64,000 bases of DNA from NCBI RefSeq assembly GCF_017303295.1, contig NZ_JAFKOK010000004.1:62001-126000 (forward strand), written 5' to 3'. This stretch comes from Rhodobacter sp. NTK016B. GTDB taxonomy: Bacteria; Pseudomonadota; Alphaproteobacteria; Rhodobacterales; Rhodobacteraceae. Positions 48,864-56,870 of this stretch are shown piece after piece. Position numbers and translations under genes: made by a program. The notes below the pieces were generated by a model. The model did not search any database, was not told where the DNA came from, and was given only the letters and a program-made list of their open reading frames with translations. The first letter of the stretch is position 1, and the number at the start of each line of letters is the position of its first letter.

Positions 48864-50326
48864 CTGCGGCGCTCGCCCACATGGCGGCCCGCTGTCGCGG
48901 GGCGGTCGAGCGCCTTGTGCGCCTCGACAATCGGCATCAGCCGTTCCAGCACTTCGGGCTTCGCCGGGCACGCCTTGCCCGCCTTCATGTCCACATGCAG
49001 CAGCATCTGCTCGATCGAGGCAACCAGTGCGCCGTCCCGCTCTATCCGGATGAACAGATGCAGGCGCTTTTCATCGGCCGAGAGTACCTGAACCGAGCCG
49101 GTCAGCCGGTCGCCCAGCTTCGCTTCGCCCGCATGCATGATGTGGCTTTCGGCGGTGTAATAGCTGTGGCCTGCCGAGACATAATCGATCCCGGCGCCGA
49201 TATGGCGCAGGAAGGCGTCGCAGGTCTCGGACGAGGCGAACAGGTACCGGCTTTCGGTCATGTGGCCGTTGTAATCGATCCAACCGGGCAGCACCTGCAT
49301 ATGAGCCAGCACCATCGGCTGCGCCGTTTCGGGCGTGGGATCGGAGGCCGTGGTGCGGCGGCGGGCATCGTGTTCCAGCAGCACCTTGCCGGCGCCCCAG
49401 TTGCTGTCTTTCAGTACGCGCATGAAGCCGATCAGGTTGCGGTCGCGGATGCGCTCAAGCTCGCGGATCGAGTGCATGCCCGATTGCGCGTCCGACTGAC
49501 CGGCGATCAGATCGACCAATTCGTCGTTGTATTCCGGCACATCCATCAGCCGCGTCCACGGCCAGCTCAGACAGGGGCCGAACTGGTCGAGGAAGTGCTT
49601 CATCCCGGCTTCACCCCCGGCGATGCGGTAGGTTTCGAACAGGCCCATCTGGCCCCAACGCAGGCCGAAGCCCATGCGGATCGCTTCGTCGATTTCCTCG
49701 GTCGTGGCGACGCCGTCCTTGACCAGCCAAAGCGCCTCGCGCCAGACGGCTTCGAGGAAACGGTCGGCGATATGGGCGTCGATTTCCTTTCGGACATGCA
49801 GCGGGAACATCCCGATCTCGCGCAGGATTTCCTTCGCCTTTTCAATTGCTCCCGCGTCGTTCTTCTCGGAAGGAACGACCTCGGCCAGTGGCAGCAGGTA
49901 GACCGGATTGAACGGATGCGCGACGAAGATGCTGGCCGGATTGGCGGCGTTTTCCTGCAATTGCGAGGGTTTGAACCCTGACGTGGACGACCCCATCGGC
50001 ACATGCGGCGCCGATTGCTGGATCTGGGCATAGACGCGATGCTTCAGGTCCAGTCGCTCGGACACGGATTCCTGAATGTATTCAGAACCCTCCACGGCGT
50101 CGTGAATGTTGTCTTCGAAGGTCAGGACGCCCTCGGGCGGCATCGGCACATCGGCCAGCGCGGGTAGCGCCGCGCGGGCATTGGCCAGAACCTCGGCCAC
50201 CTTGCGGGGGGCTTCGGGGTCGGGGTCGAAGACCGACACGTTCCACCCCGAGAGCAGGAAACGGGCGGCCCAGCCACCCCCGATGACGCCCCCACCGATG
50301 ATGGCGGCCTTGCGATTGTTGGACAT
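48860..50326 (-). CDS. L-carnitine dehydrogenase fused to a betainyl-CoA thioesterase
   Basis: A 488-residue fusion. Residues 1-310 are a 3-hydroxyacyl-CoA-dehydrogenase-like enzyme: NAD loop AAIIGGGVIGGGWAARF, GSSTSGFKPSQL, and HPFNPVYLLPLAEVV with catalytic His. About 335-470 are a hotdog thioesterase with WIDYNGHMTESRYLF. Known carnitine dehydrogenases oxidise L-carnitine to 3-dehydrocarnitine, and the partner thioesterase (CdhB in Pseudomonas) frees glycine betaine from betainyl-CoA; fused forms are known in alphaproteobacteria. Start from the ATG with CCGGAGATATCC upstream. The next gene upstream is a lipoprotein. Confidence 0.9.
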   Translation of the reverse strand: MSNNRKAAIIGGGVIGGGWAARFLLSGWNVSVFDPDPEAPRKVAEVLANARAALPALADVPMPPEGVLTFEDNIHDAVEGSEYIQESVSERLDLKHRVYAQIQQSAPHVPMGSSTSGFKPSQLQENAANPASIFVAHPFNPVYLLPLAEVVPSEKNDAGAIEKAKEILREIGMFPLHVRKEIDAHIADRFLEAVWREALWLVKDGVATTEEIDEAIRMGFGLRWGQMGLFETYRIAGGEAGMKHFLDQFGPCLSWPWTRLMDVPEYNDELVDLIAGQSDAQSGMHSIRELERIRDRNLIGFMRVLKDSNWGAGKVLLEHDARRRTTASDPTPETAQPMVLAHMQVLPGWIDYNGHMTESRYLFASSETCDAFLRHIGAGIDYVSAGHSYYTAESHIMHAGEAKLGDRLTGSVQVLSADEKRLHLFIRIERDGALVASIEQMLLHVDMKAGKACPAKPEVLERLMPIVEAHKALDRPATAGRHVGERRR

Positions 50327-50339
50327 GGATATCTCCGGG

Positions 50340-50669
50340 TCAGTCGACGCAGATGTCGACGCGTTCACCGTCTTCGGCGAGGAAAGCGTAGCAGCCGAAC
50401 GGGTAGTTATAGGTTGCGCAGGTGCGCGTGTCGGCGTCGCAATAGGACGAGCAGTCGGACGCGACCGAACAGCTTTCACCGGCCTGAGGCGAGCGTGTCG
50501 CGCACATCTCGTTGCCGCTGAGCCCGGCTATCATCACCTGGCCGCCCGCCGACTCGCATTGCGCGCGCGCGTCGGGCGCGAGTCTCTCGGACGGCGGCAT
50601 CCCGCCGTCATCGGACGGTGTGCAGGCGGCAAGCGCCACGATCATCGACAGGATCAGCGGCAGTTTCAC
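50340..50669 (-). CDS. Cys-rich lipoprotein in the carnitine operon
   Basis: A 109-residue protein starting at a GTG that overlaps the BKACE stop. Lipoprotein signal: KLPLILSMIVALAAC, with Cys at about 17. The mature part has about nine Cys, among them AQCESAGG, NEMCATR, GESCSVASDCSSYCD, TRTCATYNYPFGC and the C-terminal ICVD, so several disulfides are expected. No family recognised. Being between two enzymes of the pathway suggests co-expression; no catalytic role is visible. Confidence 0.7.
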   Translation of the reverse strand: MKLPLILSMIVALAACTPSDDGGMPPSERLAPDARAQCESAGGQVMIAGLSGNEMCATRSPQAGESCSVASDCSSYCDADTRTCATYNYPFGCYAFLAEDGERVDICVD

Positions 50670-51574
50670 AGCGGCGCCCGCTTTTGGAGCTTCAGGCGCG
50701 TGCGTACCTCGTCCGGGGTGATGACCCGCGCGCCCATGTTCTCGGTGATGGTCACGGCGCGCTCGACCAGCTGCGCGTTGGTCGCCAAGACGCCTTTGTC
50801 GAGCCACAGGTTGTCTTCCAGACCCACCCGCACATTGCCACCCGCCAGAACCGAGGCGGCGACATAAGCCATCTGATGGCGTCCCAGCGCAAAGGCCGAC
50901 CAGTGCCAGTCTGCGGGCACGTTGTTGACCATCGCCATGAAGGTATTCAGATCGTCCGGCGCCCCCCACGGCACGCCCATGCACAGCTGCACCAGAACCG
51001 GGTCCTTGATGATGCCTTCGCTGACAAGCTGCTTGGCGAACCACAGATGGCCGGTATCGAAGGCTTCGATCTCGATCTGCACACCCGAATCGGTCATGCG
51101 CTGCGCCATGTCGCGCAGCATGCCGGGCGTGTTGACCATGACGTAATCGGCTTCGGCGAAGTTCATTGTGCCGCAATCGAGGGTACAGATCTCGGGACGG
51201 CAATCGACGACGTGCTGCACGCGCTCGGCGGCGCCGGCCATGTCTGATGTCTGCGACATGCGGTTCATCGCCTCGGTGCCGTCGAACATCAGGTCGCCGC
51301 CCATCCCGGCGGTCAGGTTCAACACGACATCGGTGCCCGAATCGCGGATCCGCTCGGTCACTTCGCGGTAGAGGGCCGGATCGCGCGAGGGGACGCCCGT
51401 TTCAGGATCGCGGACATGGCAATGGACGATGGCGGCACCCGCCTTGGCCGCGTCGATCGCGCTGTCAGCGATCTGCTGCGGCGAGCGGGGCACATGCGGG
51501 CTGCGGTCCTGCGTCCCGCCCGAGCCGGTGATGGCGGCGGTGATGAAGACCTCGCGGTTCATGGTCAGAGGCAT
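50666..51574 (-). CDS. BKACE-family enzyme, likely 3-dehydrocarnitine:acetyl-CoA transferase (CdhC)
   Basis: A 302-residue TIM-barrel zinc enzyme of the beta-keto-acid cleavage family. The start MPLTMNREVFITAAITG has GGGAG upstream. Zinc ligands include H51 and H53 in AAIVHCHVRDPETG; NLTAGMGGD, EICTLDCGTMNFAE, IEIEAFDTGHLWFAKQL and GVPWGAPDDLNTFMAMV are family blocks. In carnitine users this enzyme converts 3-dehydrocarnitine and acetyl-CoA to betainyl-CoA and acetoacetate. First gene of the minus-strand unit, divergent from the regulator. Confidence 0.88.
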   Translation of the reverse strand: MPLTMNREVFITAAITGSGGTQDRSPHVPRSPQQIADSAIDAAKAGAAIVHCHVRDPETGVPSRDPALYREVTERIRDSGTDVVLNLTAGMGGDLMFDGTEAMNRMSQTSDMAGAAERVQHVVDCRPEICTLDCGTMNFAEADYVMVNTPGMLRDMAQRMTDSGVQIEIEAFDTGHLWFAKQLVSEGIIKDPVLVQLCMGVPWGAPDDLNTFMAMVNNVPADWHWSAFALGRHQMAYVAASVLAGGNVRVGLEDNLWLDKGVLATNAQLVERAVTITENMGARVITPDEVRTRLKLQKRAPL

Positions 51575-51633
51575 TGGTTTCTCCCGTGTTCCGGCCAGCG
51601 TAACAGGGTTGCGGCACAAGAATTGGCGCAGTA

Positions 51634-51664
51634 CGAAACCAATATGGCAATTTCCGAAACCATT
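51634..51664 (+). promoter_or_regulatory. Direct repeats at the carnitine regulator start, possible operator
   Basis: CGAAACCAAT (51634-51643) and CGAAACCATT (51655-51664) match in nine of ten bases and are 21 bases apart, two helical turns, the spacing AraC-type proteins like. They flank the start codon of the GlxA-type regulator, in the 69-base gap to the divergent BKACE gene and the first codons. Self-control or control of the operon is inferred. Confidence 0.4.
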
Positions 51665-52627
51665 TTTGCGCCGTCCAACGCCACGTTGGAGATCGCGGTG
51701 CTGGTCCTTCCGCGCGCTTCGATCCTCGAAGTGGCCTCGGTGCTCGACCCGATCCGCTCGGCCAACCGGCATCTGGGGCGCGAAGGCTTCCGCTGGCGCG
51801 TGGTCTCGCCCGATGGTGGGTCGGTGCCGCTGACCTGTGGTATCGAGCTGCCGTCGAAGGGCGGGCTATCCGTTGCCGAGGGCGCGGATGTGCTGATCGC
51901 CGTGGCGGGGTATGGCCAATCTGAGGGCGCGCCGCGCAGCGTCATCGCCGGGCTCAGACGCATGGCGGGGCGCTTCCGGGCCGTGGGCGGCGTCGATGCC
52001 GGGCCCTGGGTTCTGGCGCGGGCAGGTTTGCTCGACGGACACCGCGCCACCGTGCATTGGGAGGATATGGAGGATTTCGCCACGGCCTTTCCGGCTGTGG
52101 ATGTCGTGCCCGATCGTTTCGTCGTCTCGCGCAACCGGTTCACGGCGGGCGGCGCGGTGCCCGCCGCCGACCTGATGCTGCATCTGATCGGCAGCCGTTG
52201 CGGGGCGGGCGTTGCGGGGCAGGTGGCGGATTCGTTCCTCTACGACGCGCGCGCGGACGGGACACGCCCGCAGCGCACAGGGCTGGTGCCGGGCGCGCGC
52301 GACCCAAGGCTGTCGGCGGCGCTGACCCTGATGAGCCGCAATCTGGAAGAGCCGCTGAGCCTTGATCGGATCGCGCAGGATCAGGGGGTCGGCGTGCGTC
52401 GGCTTGAGCAATTGTTCCGCGACGGCTTGGGGCAGGGGCCGGGCGCGGCCTATCTGGAATTGCGGCTACAGGGCGCGCGGCGGCTGATGGCCGATACCAC
52501 CCATCCGGTGCAAGAGATCGCACTGCGCTTCGGGTTCAGCGACCAGTCGGGCTTTTCGCGCGCTTTCCGTCGTCGTTTCGGCCACCCGCCGCGCGCGATG
52601 CGCAGCGGGCGGGCGAATGCGGTCTGA
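51644..52627 (+). CDS. GlxA/AraC-family regulator, CdhR-like
   Basis: A 327-residue regulator. Residues 15-185 are a DJ-1/PfpI-like sensor domain (LEIAVLVLPRASILEVASVLDPIRSANR; AVGGVDAGPWVLARAGLLDGHRATVHWE; the nucleophile-elbow Cys is replaced here by Asp/Ala). About 225-320 hold two AraC helix-turn-helix motifs (LSLDRIAQDQGVGVRRLEQLFR; PVQEIALRFGFSDQSGFSRAFRRRFGHPP). CdhR of Pseudomonas is of this family and turns on carnitine dehydrogenase genes. Divergent position to the BKACE-led operon supports the same job. No good ribosome site is seen before the ATG; a TTG inside is possible. Confidence 0.85.
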   Translation: MAISETIFAPSNATLEIAVLVLPRASILEVASVLDPIRSANRHLGREGFRWRVVSPDGGSVPLTCGIELPSKGGLSVAEGADVLIAVAGYGQSEGAPRSVIAGLRRMAGRFRAVGGVDAGPWVLARAGLLDGHRATVHWEDMEDFATAFPAVDVVPDRFVVSRNRFTAGGAVPAADLMLHLIGSRCGAGVAGQVADSFLYDARADGTRPQRTGLVPGARDPRLSAALTLMSRNLEEPLSLDRIAQDQGVGVRRLEQLFRDGLGQGPGAAYLELRLQGARRLMADTTHPVQEIALRFGFSDQSGFSRAFRRRFGHPPRAMRSGRANAV

Positions 52628-52722
52628 CACTTCCCTGTCGATCGCTCAATCGCCTTGGTCTGAGGCGGCTGTGGGTAAAGTGTTCGGCGCCTAGGTGCGC
52701 GGGAGCTTTAGCAAACGAAGTA

Positions 52723-52766
52723 AAGGGCTTATCGAGGCCCTTAAATGACAGGCAAATAAATGCCTG
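52723..52766. terminator. Two hairpins between convergent regulator and tyrS
   Basis: AAGGGC-TTATCGAG-GCCCTT (52723-52742) and CAGGCA-AATAAA-TGCCTG (52749-52766), the second followed by ACATTTTAT. They lie between two genes that end toward each other and could stop transcription from both sides, though the T tracts are short. Confidence 0.5.
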
Positions 52767-52771
52767 ACATT

Positions 52772-54022
52772 TTATCCAAGCGTGACCAGCGCGTGACGCT
52801 TGCGTCCGGCGGTCAGTTTCAGCGGCGACGACAGGTCGGCGCCGGTGATCACCAGAGCGGTGTCGCCCAGCGTCTCGTCATTCATCCGCGCGCCACCTTC
52901 CGCGATCAGCCGCTTCGCGTCCTTGCCCGATTTCGCCAGCCCCGCACGCACGAAGAGCTGCACGATCGACACGCCCTCGGCCGCCTCTTCGGCAGAGAGG
53001 GCGACGCGCGGCAGATCCTCGCCCAGACCGCCTTGCTCGAAGACAGCCTTCGCGGTCGCTTCGGCGGCGGCTGCCGCCTCGGCCCCGTGGCACAGCGTGG
53101 TGACTTCGCGCGCAAGGACGATCTTGCCCTCGTTGATCTCCGATCCCTGCAGCGCGCCCAGACGGTCGCATTCCTCGACCGGAAGCTCGGTATAGAGCTT
53201 CAGGAAGCGGCCCACATCGGCATCGGTCGTGTTGCGCCAGAACTGCCAGAATTCGTAGGGGCTGAGCATATCGCCATTGAGCCAGACCGCGCCGCCCTGC
53301 GACTTGCCCATCTTCCGCCCGTCCGAGGTGGTCAGAAGCGGCGTCGTCAGGCCGAAGATCTGCTCGTCGATCACCCGACGCGTCAGGTCGATGCCGTTGA
53401 CAATATTGCCCCACTGATCCGACCCGCCCATCTGCAACAGGCAACCATAGCGGCGCCGCAGCTCGAGGAAATCGTAGGCCTGCAGGATCATGTAGTTGAA
53501 TTCGAGGAACGACAGCGATTGTTCGCGGTCGATGCGCGACTTGACGCTTTCGAAGCTGAGCATCCGGTTGACCGAGAAATGCCGCCCGATATCGCGCAGG
53601 AATTCGAGGTAATTCAGGCTGTCGAGCCATTCCGCATTGTTGCGCATGATGGCATCGGTCGGCCCGTCGCCATAGCTGAGGTACTTGGCGAAGACATCCT
53701 TCATGCTGGCAATGTTCTCGTCGATCGCCTCGGGCGTGAGCAGCGGACGCTCGTCCGAGCGGAAGGACGGGTCGCCCACCTTGGTCGTGCCGCCGCCCAT
53801 CAGCGTGATCGGCTTGTTGCCGGTCTTCTGGAACCAGCGCAGCAGCATGATGTTCAGCAGATGCCCGACATGCAGCGATTTCGCCGTCGCGTCATAGCCG
53901 ATATAGGCAGGCACGACGCCCTTGAGCAGCGCTTCGTCGAGACCTTCGAGGTCGGTGCAATCGGCAAGGAAGCCGCGCTCGATGATGATGCGCAGGAAGT
54001 CCGATTTCGGCTGATGGGTCAT
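52772..54022 (-). CDS. tyrS: Tyrosyl-tRNA synthetase
   Basis: Charges tRNA-Tyr. 416 residues from [17 protein letters not shown]. Class I signatures: [13 protein letters not shown] (the HIGH motif as HVGH) and KMGKSQGGA (the KMSKS motif as KMGKS); the tyrosine site has YIGYD and [12 protein letters not shown]...[10 protein letters not shown]. The C-terminal S4 domain includes [27 protein letters not shown]. Divergent from anmK across about 100 bases. Confidence 0.96.
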   Translation of the reverse strand: MTHQPKSDFLRIIIERGFLADCTDLEGLDEALLKGVVPAYIGYDATAKSLHVGHLLNIMLLRWFQKTGNKPITLMGGGTTKVGDPSFRSDERPLLTPEAIDENIASMKDVFAKYLSYGDGPTDAIMRNNAEWLDSLNYLEFLRDIGRHFSVNRMLSFESVKSRIDREQSLSFLEFNYMILQAYDFLELRRRYGCLLQMGGSDQWGNIVNGIDLTRRVIDEQIFGLTTPLLTTSDGRKMGKSQGGAVWLNGDMLSPYEFWQFWRNTTDADVGRFLKLYTELPVEECDRLGALQGSEINEGKIVLAREVTTLCHGAEAAAAAEATAKAVFEQGGLGEDLPRVALSAEEAAEGVSIVQLFVRAGLAKSGKDAKRLIAEGGARMNDETLGDTALVITGADLSSPLKLTAGRKRHALVTLG

Positions 54023-54049
54023 GTCTTGTGTCCGGTCATTTCGCTTGTC

Positions 54050-54078
54050 TTCACCGCGCGGGTCGGGCTGTCTATAGA
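54050..54078 (+). promoter_or_regulatory. Probable promoter of anmK
   Basis: TTCACC (54050-54055), a 17-base spacer and TATAGA (54073-54078). The -10 lies in the palindrome GTCTATAGAC, so a -10 for the divergent tyrS may use the same bases, though its -35 is poor. The anmK start is 43 bases on. Confidence 0.45.
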
Positions 54079-54120
54079 CCGAAGCGCCCGTGAAGGGAAA
54101 GAGCCGCGAAAGGTTGCGCG

Positions 54121-55200
54121 ATGAAGAAGGCAGGGATGCAGCGCGTGCTGGGCACGATGTCGGGGACTTCGCTCGACGGGGTCGACGCGGCGGTGCTTGT
54201 GACGGACGGGATCGATATCGGCGGCTTTGGCGAAACGGCCTACCGGCCCTATAGCGACGACGAACGCGATATCCTGCGCGCGGCCCTGGGCAGCTGGCCG
54301 GGGTCCGCCTTGGCCGAGGCGGCGGCCGAAGTGGTCGAGCTGGCCCATGCCGAGCTGCTGGCGGGGTTCCGCAACGTGGATCTCGTGGGCTTCCACGGCC
54401 AGACACTGGCGCATGAGCCGGGCGGTCGCGGCACGCATCAGGCCGGATCGGGGCAGGATCTGGCGCAGGCGCTGGGTTGGCCGGTGGTCTGGGATTTCCG
54501 CTCGACCGATGTGCGGCTGGGCGGGCAGGGCGCGCCGCTCGCGCCCTTCTATCATCACGCTCTGGCGCGGCGGATCGGGGCCGACGGGCCCCTGGTCTTT
54601 CTCAATCTCGGCGGCGTGGCGAATGTGACATGGTGCGATCCGCGTGTACCCGCGCCCGAACATGCCTGCCTTGCCTTCGATTGTGGAACGGCCAACGCGC
54701 CGATGGACGATTACTGCATGACGCATCTGGGCTGCACGCGCGACGAGGACGGCGCGCGCGCTGCAAAGGGCGACCCCGACGCCGCGCGGCTTGACGCCTA
54801 TATCGCGCATCCGTTTTTCCGGCGTATGCCGCCCAAGTCGCTCGACCGCGCCGCCCCGGTTCCCGATACGCAGGGTCTCTCTCCGGACGACGCGCTGGCA
54901 ACCCTCGCCGCTGCCTGTGCTGCGGGCGTGTCGCTGGCCTTCGAGCACTTCCCTGAACCGCCCGCGCAGATGCTGGTCTGCGGCGGAGGACGCCGAAACG
55001 CGACGCTGATGGCGATGATCGGCGCGGGCTGCGACTGTTCGGTGGCACCGGTCGAGGCTGCCGGGCTCGACGGCGACATGATCGAGGCGCAGGCTTTCGC
55101 CTATCTCGCCGCCCGTGTCGCACGCGGCTTGCCGACCTCGGCTCCGGGCACGACCGGCGTGGCCGCGCCCGTCGGCGGCGGCACGCTGAGCCGACCCTGA
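54121..55200 (+). CDS. anmK: Anhydro-N-acetylmuramic acid kinase
   Basis: Opens and phosphorylates 1,6-anhydro-MurNAc in peptidoglycan recycling, giving MurNAc-6-phosphate. 359 residues of the ASKHA fold: [18 protein letters not shown] at the N terminus, [36 protein letters not shown] with catalytic Asp, [25 protein letters not shown] and [17 protein letters not shown] lies 7 bases before the ATG. Confidence 0.95.
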   Translation: MKKAGMQRVLGTMSGTSLDGVDAAVLVTDGIDIGGFGETAYRPYSDDERDILRAALGSWPGSALAEAAAEVVELAHAELLAGFRNVDLVGFHGQTLAHEPGGRGTHQAGSGQDLAQALGWPVVWDFRSTDVRLGGQGAPLAPFYHHALARRIGADGPLVFLNLGGVANVTWCDPRVPAPEHACLAFDCGTANAPMDDYCMTHLGCTRDEDGARAAKGDPDAARLDAYIAHPFFRRMPPKSLDRAAPVPDTQGLSPDDALATLAAACAAGVSLAFEHFPEPPAQMLVCGGGRRNATLMAMIGAGCDCSVAPVEAAGLDGDMIEAQAFAYLAARVARGLPTSAPGTTGVAAPVGGGTLSRP

Positions 55201-55221
55201 CGCGCGACCCGATGCGGGCAG

Positions 55222-55360
55222 GGGGGGCTGTCTGCCCCCCTCGCGCTTACGCGCTCACCCCCTGGGATATTTAGAGATTAAAGATGGGCTGTTAGGCTTT
55301 CGTTAACCGCGCATCTTTAATCCCAAAACATCCCAGGGGGTCCGGGGGAGGATCCCCCGG
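55222..55360. repeat. Intergenic repeat, inverted pair E/E' between convergent genes
   Basis: Copy E (plus): hairpin 55222-55240, then CCCCCTGGGATATTTAGAGA and TTAAAGATGGGC (55258-55289). Copy E' (minus): hairpin 55342-55360, then CCCCCTGGGATGTTTTGGGA and TTAAAGATGCGC (55340-55309). The two cores face each other across 19 bases and could pair into a long imperfect hairpin. The site lies between the ends of anmK and the TetR gene, so a two-way terminator is likely. Confidence 0.72.
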
Positions 55361-55386
55361 GATCGACGCTGGCGCGCGGCTCGCGG

Positions 55387-55980
55387 TCAGGGCTGCAAGA
55401 GCTTGTCGAACAGCGTTTCCAGAAAGCCGTCGGCGCCGTCCATCGGGTCCGCGCCGTCGCGGATCAGGCGGATCTGGGCGTCGAAATCGGCGTAATGCTG
55501 GGTTAGGGCCCAGATCGAGAAGATCAGATGATAAGGATCGACGGCGGCGATCTGGCCCATCGAGATCCAGCGGCGGATGACGACCGCCTGATCGTCGACC
55601 AGGCGTTTCAGGTCGCCGCTGATCTGATCGGCGAGGCGGGGCGCGCCTTGCAGGACTTCATTCGCGAAGAGCCGCGATTCGCGCGGAAGTTCGCGCGACA
55701 TCTGCAGTTTGCGGCGCATATAGGCGAGGATCTCTTCGCGCCCGTTGCCATCGGGGTTCATCGCGCGCAAAGGGGCGAGCCAGATATCCAGCAGGTCGTC
55801 GAGAAGCGCACGGTGCATCGCTTCCTTGCTGTCGAAATAATAGAGCAGGTTCGGTTTCGACAGCCCGGCGACCCCCGCGATCTGATCGAGCGTGGCGCCG
55901 CGAAAGCCTTGGGCCGAGAAGACGTCAAGCGCCGCCTCGAGGATCCGGCGCCGGTTGCGCCGCTGGATGCGGGTGGTCAT
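55387..55980 (-). CDS. TetR-family regulator, RutR-like (second of two)
   Basis: A 197-residue regulator from the ATG of MTTRIQRRNRRRILEAAL. The N-terminal helix-turn-helix reads ATLDQIAGVAGLSKPNLLYYFDSKEAM; the C-terminal half (MRRKLQMSRELPRESRLFANEVLQGAPRL; IFSIWALTQHYADFDAQI) resembles RutR, which senses pyrimidines. It shares these blocks with the upstream gene and overlaps it by ATGA. Beside a pyrimidine-degradation operon, control of those genes is likely. Confidence 0.88.
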   Translation of the reverse strand: MTTRIQRRNRRRILEAALDVFSAQGFRGATLDQIAGVAGLSKPNLLYYFDSKEAMHRALLDDLLDIWLAPLRAMNPDGNGREEILAYMRRKLQMSRELPRESRLFANEVLQGAPRLADQISGDLKRLVDDQAVVIRRWISMGQIAAVDPYHLIFSIWALTQHYADFDAQIRLIRDGADPMDGADGFLETLFDKLLQP

Positions 55981-56630
55981 GCGGGCGGGTCCGAATCGAT
56001 GCCGATGCCGCGCAGGATGATGTCGCACACCGTTTCCGTGGCGCCGGCCCATTGTGCATCGTCGAGCGGCCCGTGATTGAGCGTTTCGATCTGGTGTGCG
56101 AAATCGGCGTAATGCTGGGTCGTGGCCCAGATCATGTAGAGCAGCCAGCGCGGATCGATTGGGCGAACCCGACCTTCGTCGATCCAGCGGCGGATCACCG
56201 TGACTCGGGTTTCGGTCCAGCTGCGCAGATTAGTTTCCAGATAATCCTGAATGATCGGCGCGCCGTGCATCACCTCGTTGGCCCAGACCTTTGAGCCGTA
56301 GCGGTGTTCGCGCGAGAGTTGCATCTTGCGGGCGATGTAGCTGCGCAAGGCCACGTCCGGGCTGCCTTCGGTCTCGAAACTGTCCGCCGCTTCGAGCCAG
56401 ATGGTAAAGATCCGCTCGACCACGCGGCGGTAGAGCTTTTCCTTGGATGCAAAATAATAGTGCAGGTTTGCCTTTGGCAGGCCGCAACTATCGGCGATGG
56501 CCTGCATCGTCGCGCCGCCGAAGCCCTTTTCGGCGAAAACCACTTCGGCCGCGTCGAGGATCGCTCGTTCGGTCTCTTCGCGCATGCTTGCGCGGCTGCC
56601 TGATTTTTCAGCGCCCCCGGTCTGAGCCAT
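55977..56630 (-). CDS. TetR-family regulator, RutR-like (first of two)
   Basis: A 217-residue regulator. Helix-turn-helix: ATMQAIADSCGLPKANLHYYFASKEKLYRRV; ligand domain: ARKMQLSREHRYGSKVWANEVMHGAPI and MIWATTQHYADFAHQI. Clearly paralogous to the gene after it. The start used has a Gly/Ser-rich 15-residue head; MREETERAIL is an alternative. It is divergent from the transaminase gene, with a RutR-like operator in between. Confidence 0.88.
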   Translation of the reverse strand: MAQTGGAEKSGSRASMREETERAILDAAEVVFAEKGFGGATMQAIADSCGLPKANLHYYFASKEKLYRRVVERIFTIWLEAADSFETEGSPDVALRSYIARKMQLSREHRYGSKVWANEVMHGAPIIQDYLETNLRSWTETRVTVIRRWIDEGRVRPIDPRWLLYMIWATTQHYADFAHQIETLNHGPLDDAQWAGATETVCDIILRGIGIDSDPPA

Positions 56631-56714
56631 GCGCGCCTTGCCCCCTGTCCGGCTGTCGTGCAGCCGTCTACCTGCCGTTACCCTGCCGCACTATCCGGCC
56701 CGCTTCGCGGCACC

Positions 56715-56742
56715 TTGACTGGTTGGTCAGGTCTGCTAGCGT
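56715..56742 (+). promoter_or_regulatory. RutR-like operator overlapping the likely pyrimidine-operon promoter
   Basis: TTGACTGGTTGGTCAG (56715-56730) matches the RutR consensus TTGACCANNTGGTCAA at 11 of 14 fixed positions. Its first six bases also serve as -35, with TAGCGT (56737-56742) 16 bases on, preceded by TGC. A bound repressor would therefore cover the promoter of the transaminase gene. The binding protein is probably one of the two neighbouring TetR proteins. Confidence 0.6.
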
Positions 56743-56870
56743 CGTTTATGCACCGGGGCTTTTCGGCCCGGTTTCAACGAGAATAGGCAAGCGCCCGGCC
56801 AGTGACAACCCAGTGACAACCGCCCGTCTTGTTGGTTGCACCGAGCCGGGCCCCGCCTTCGGAGACAGAT

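Noticed and set aside
55222-55360. Intergenic hairpins as a CRISPR or attachment site
   Set aside because: No regular spacers, no cas genes and no integrase nearby; the same elements recur singly elsewhere, which fits an intergenic repeat family better.
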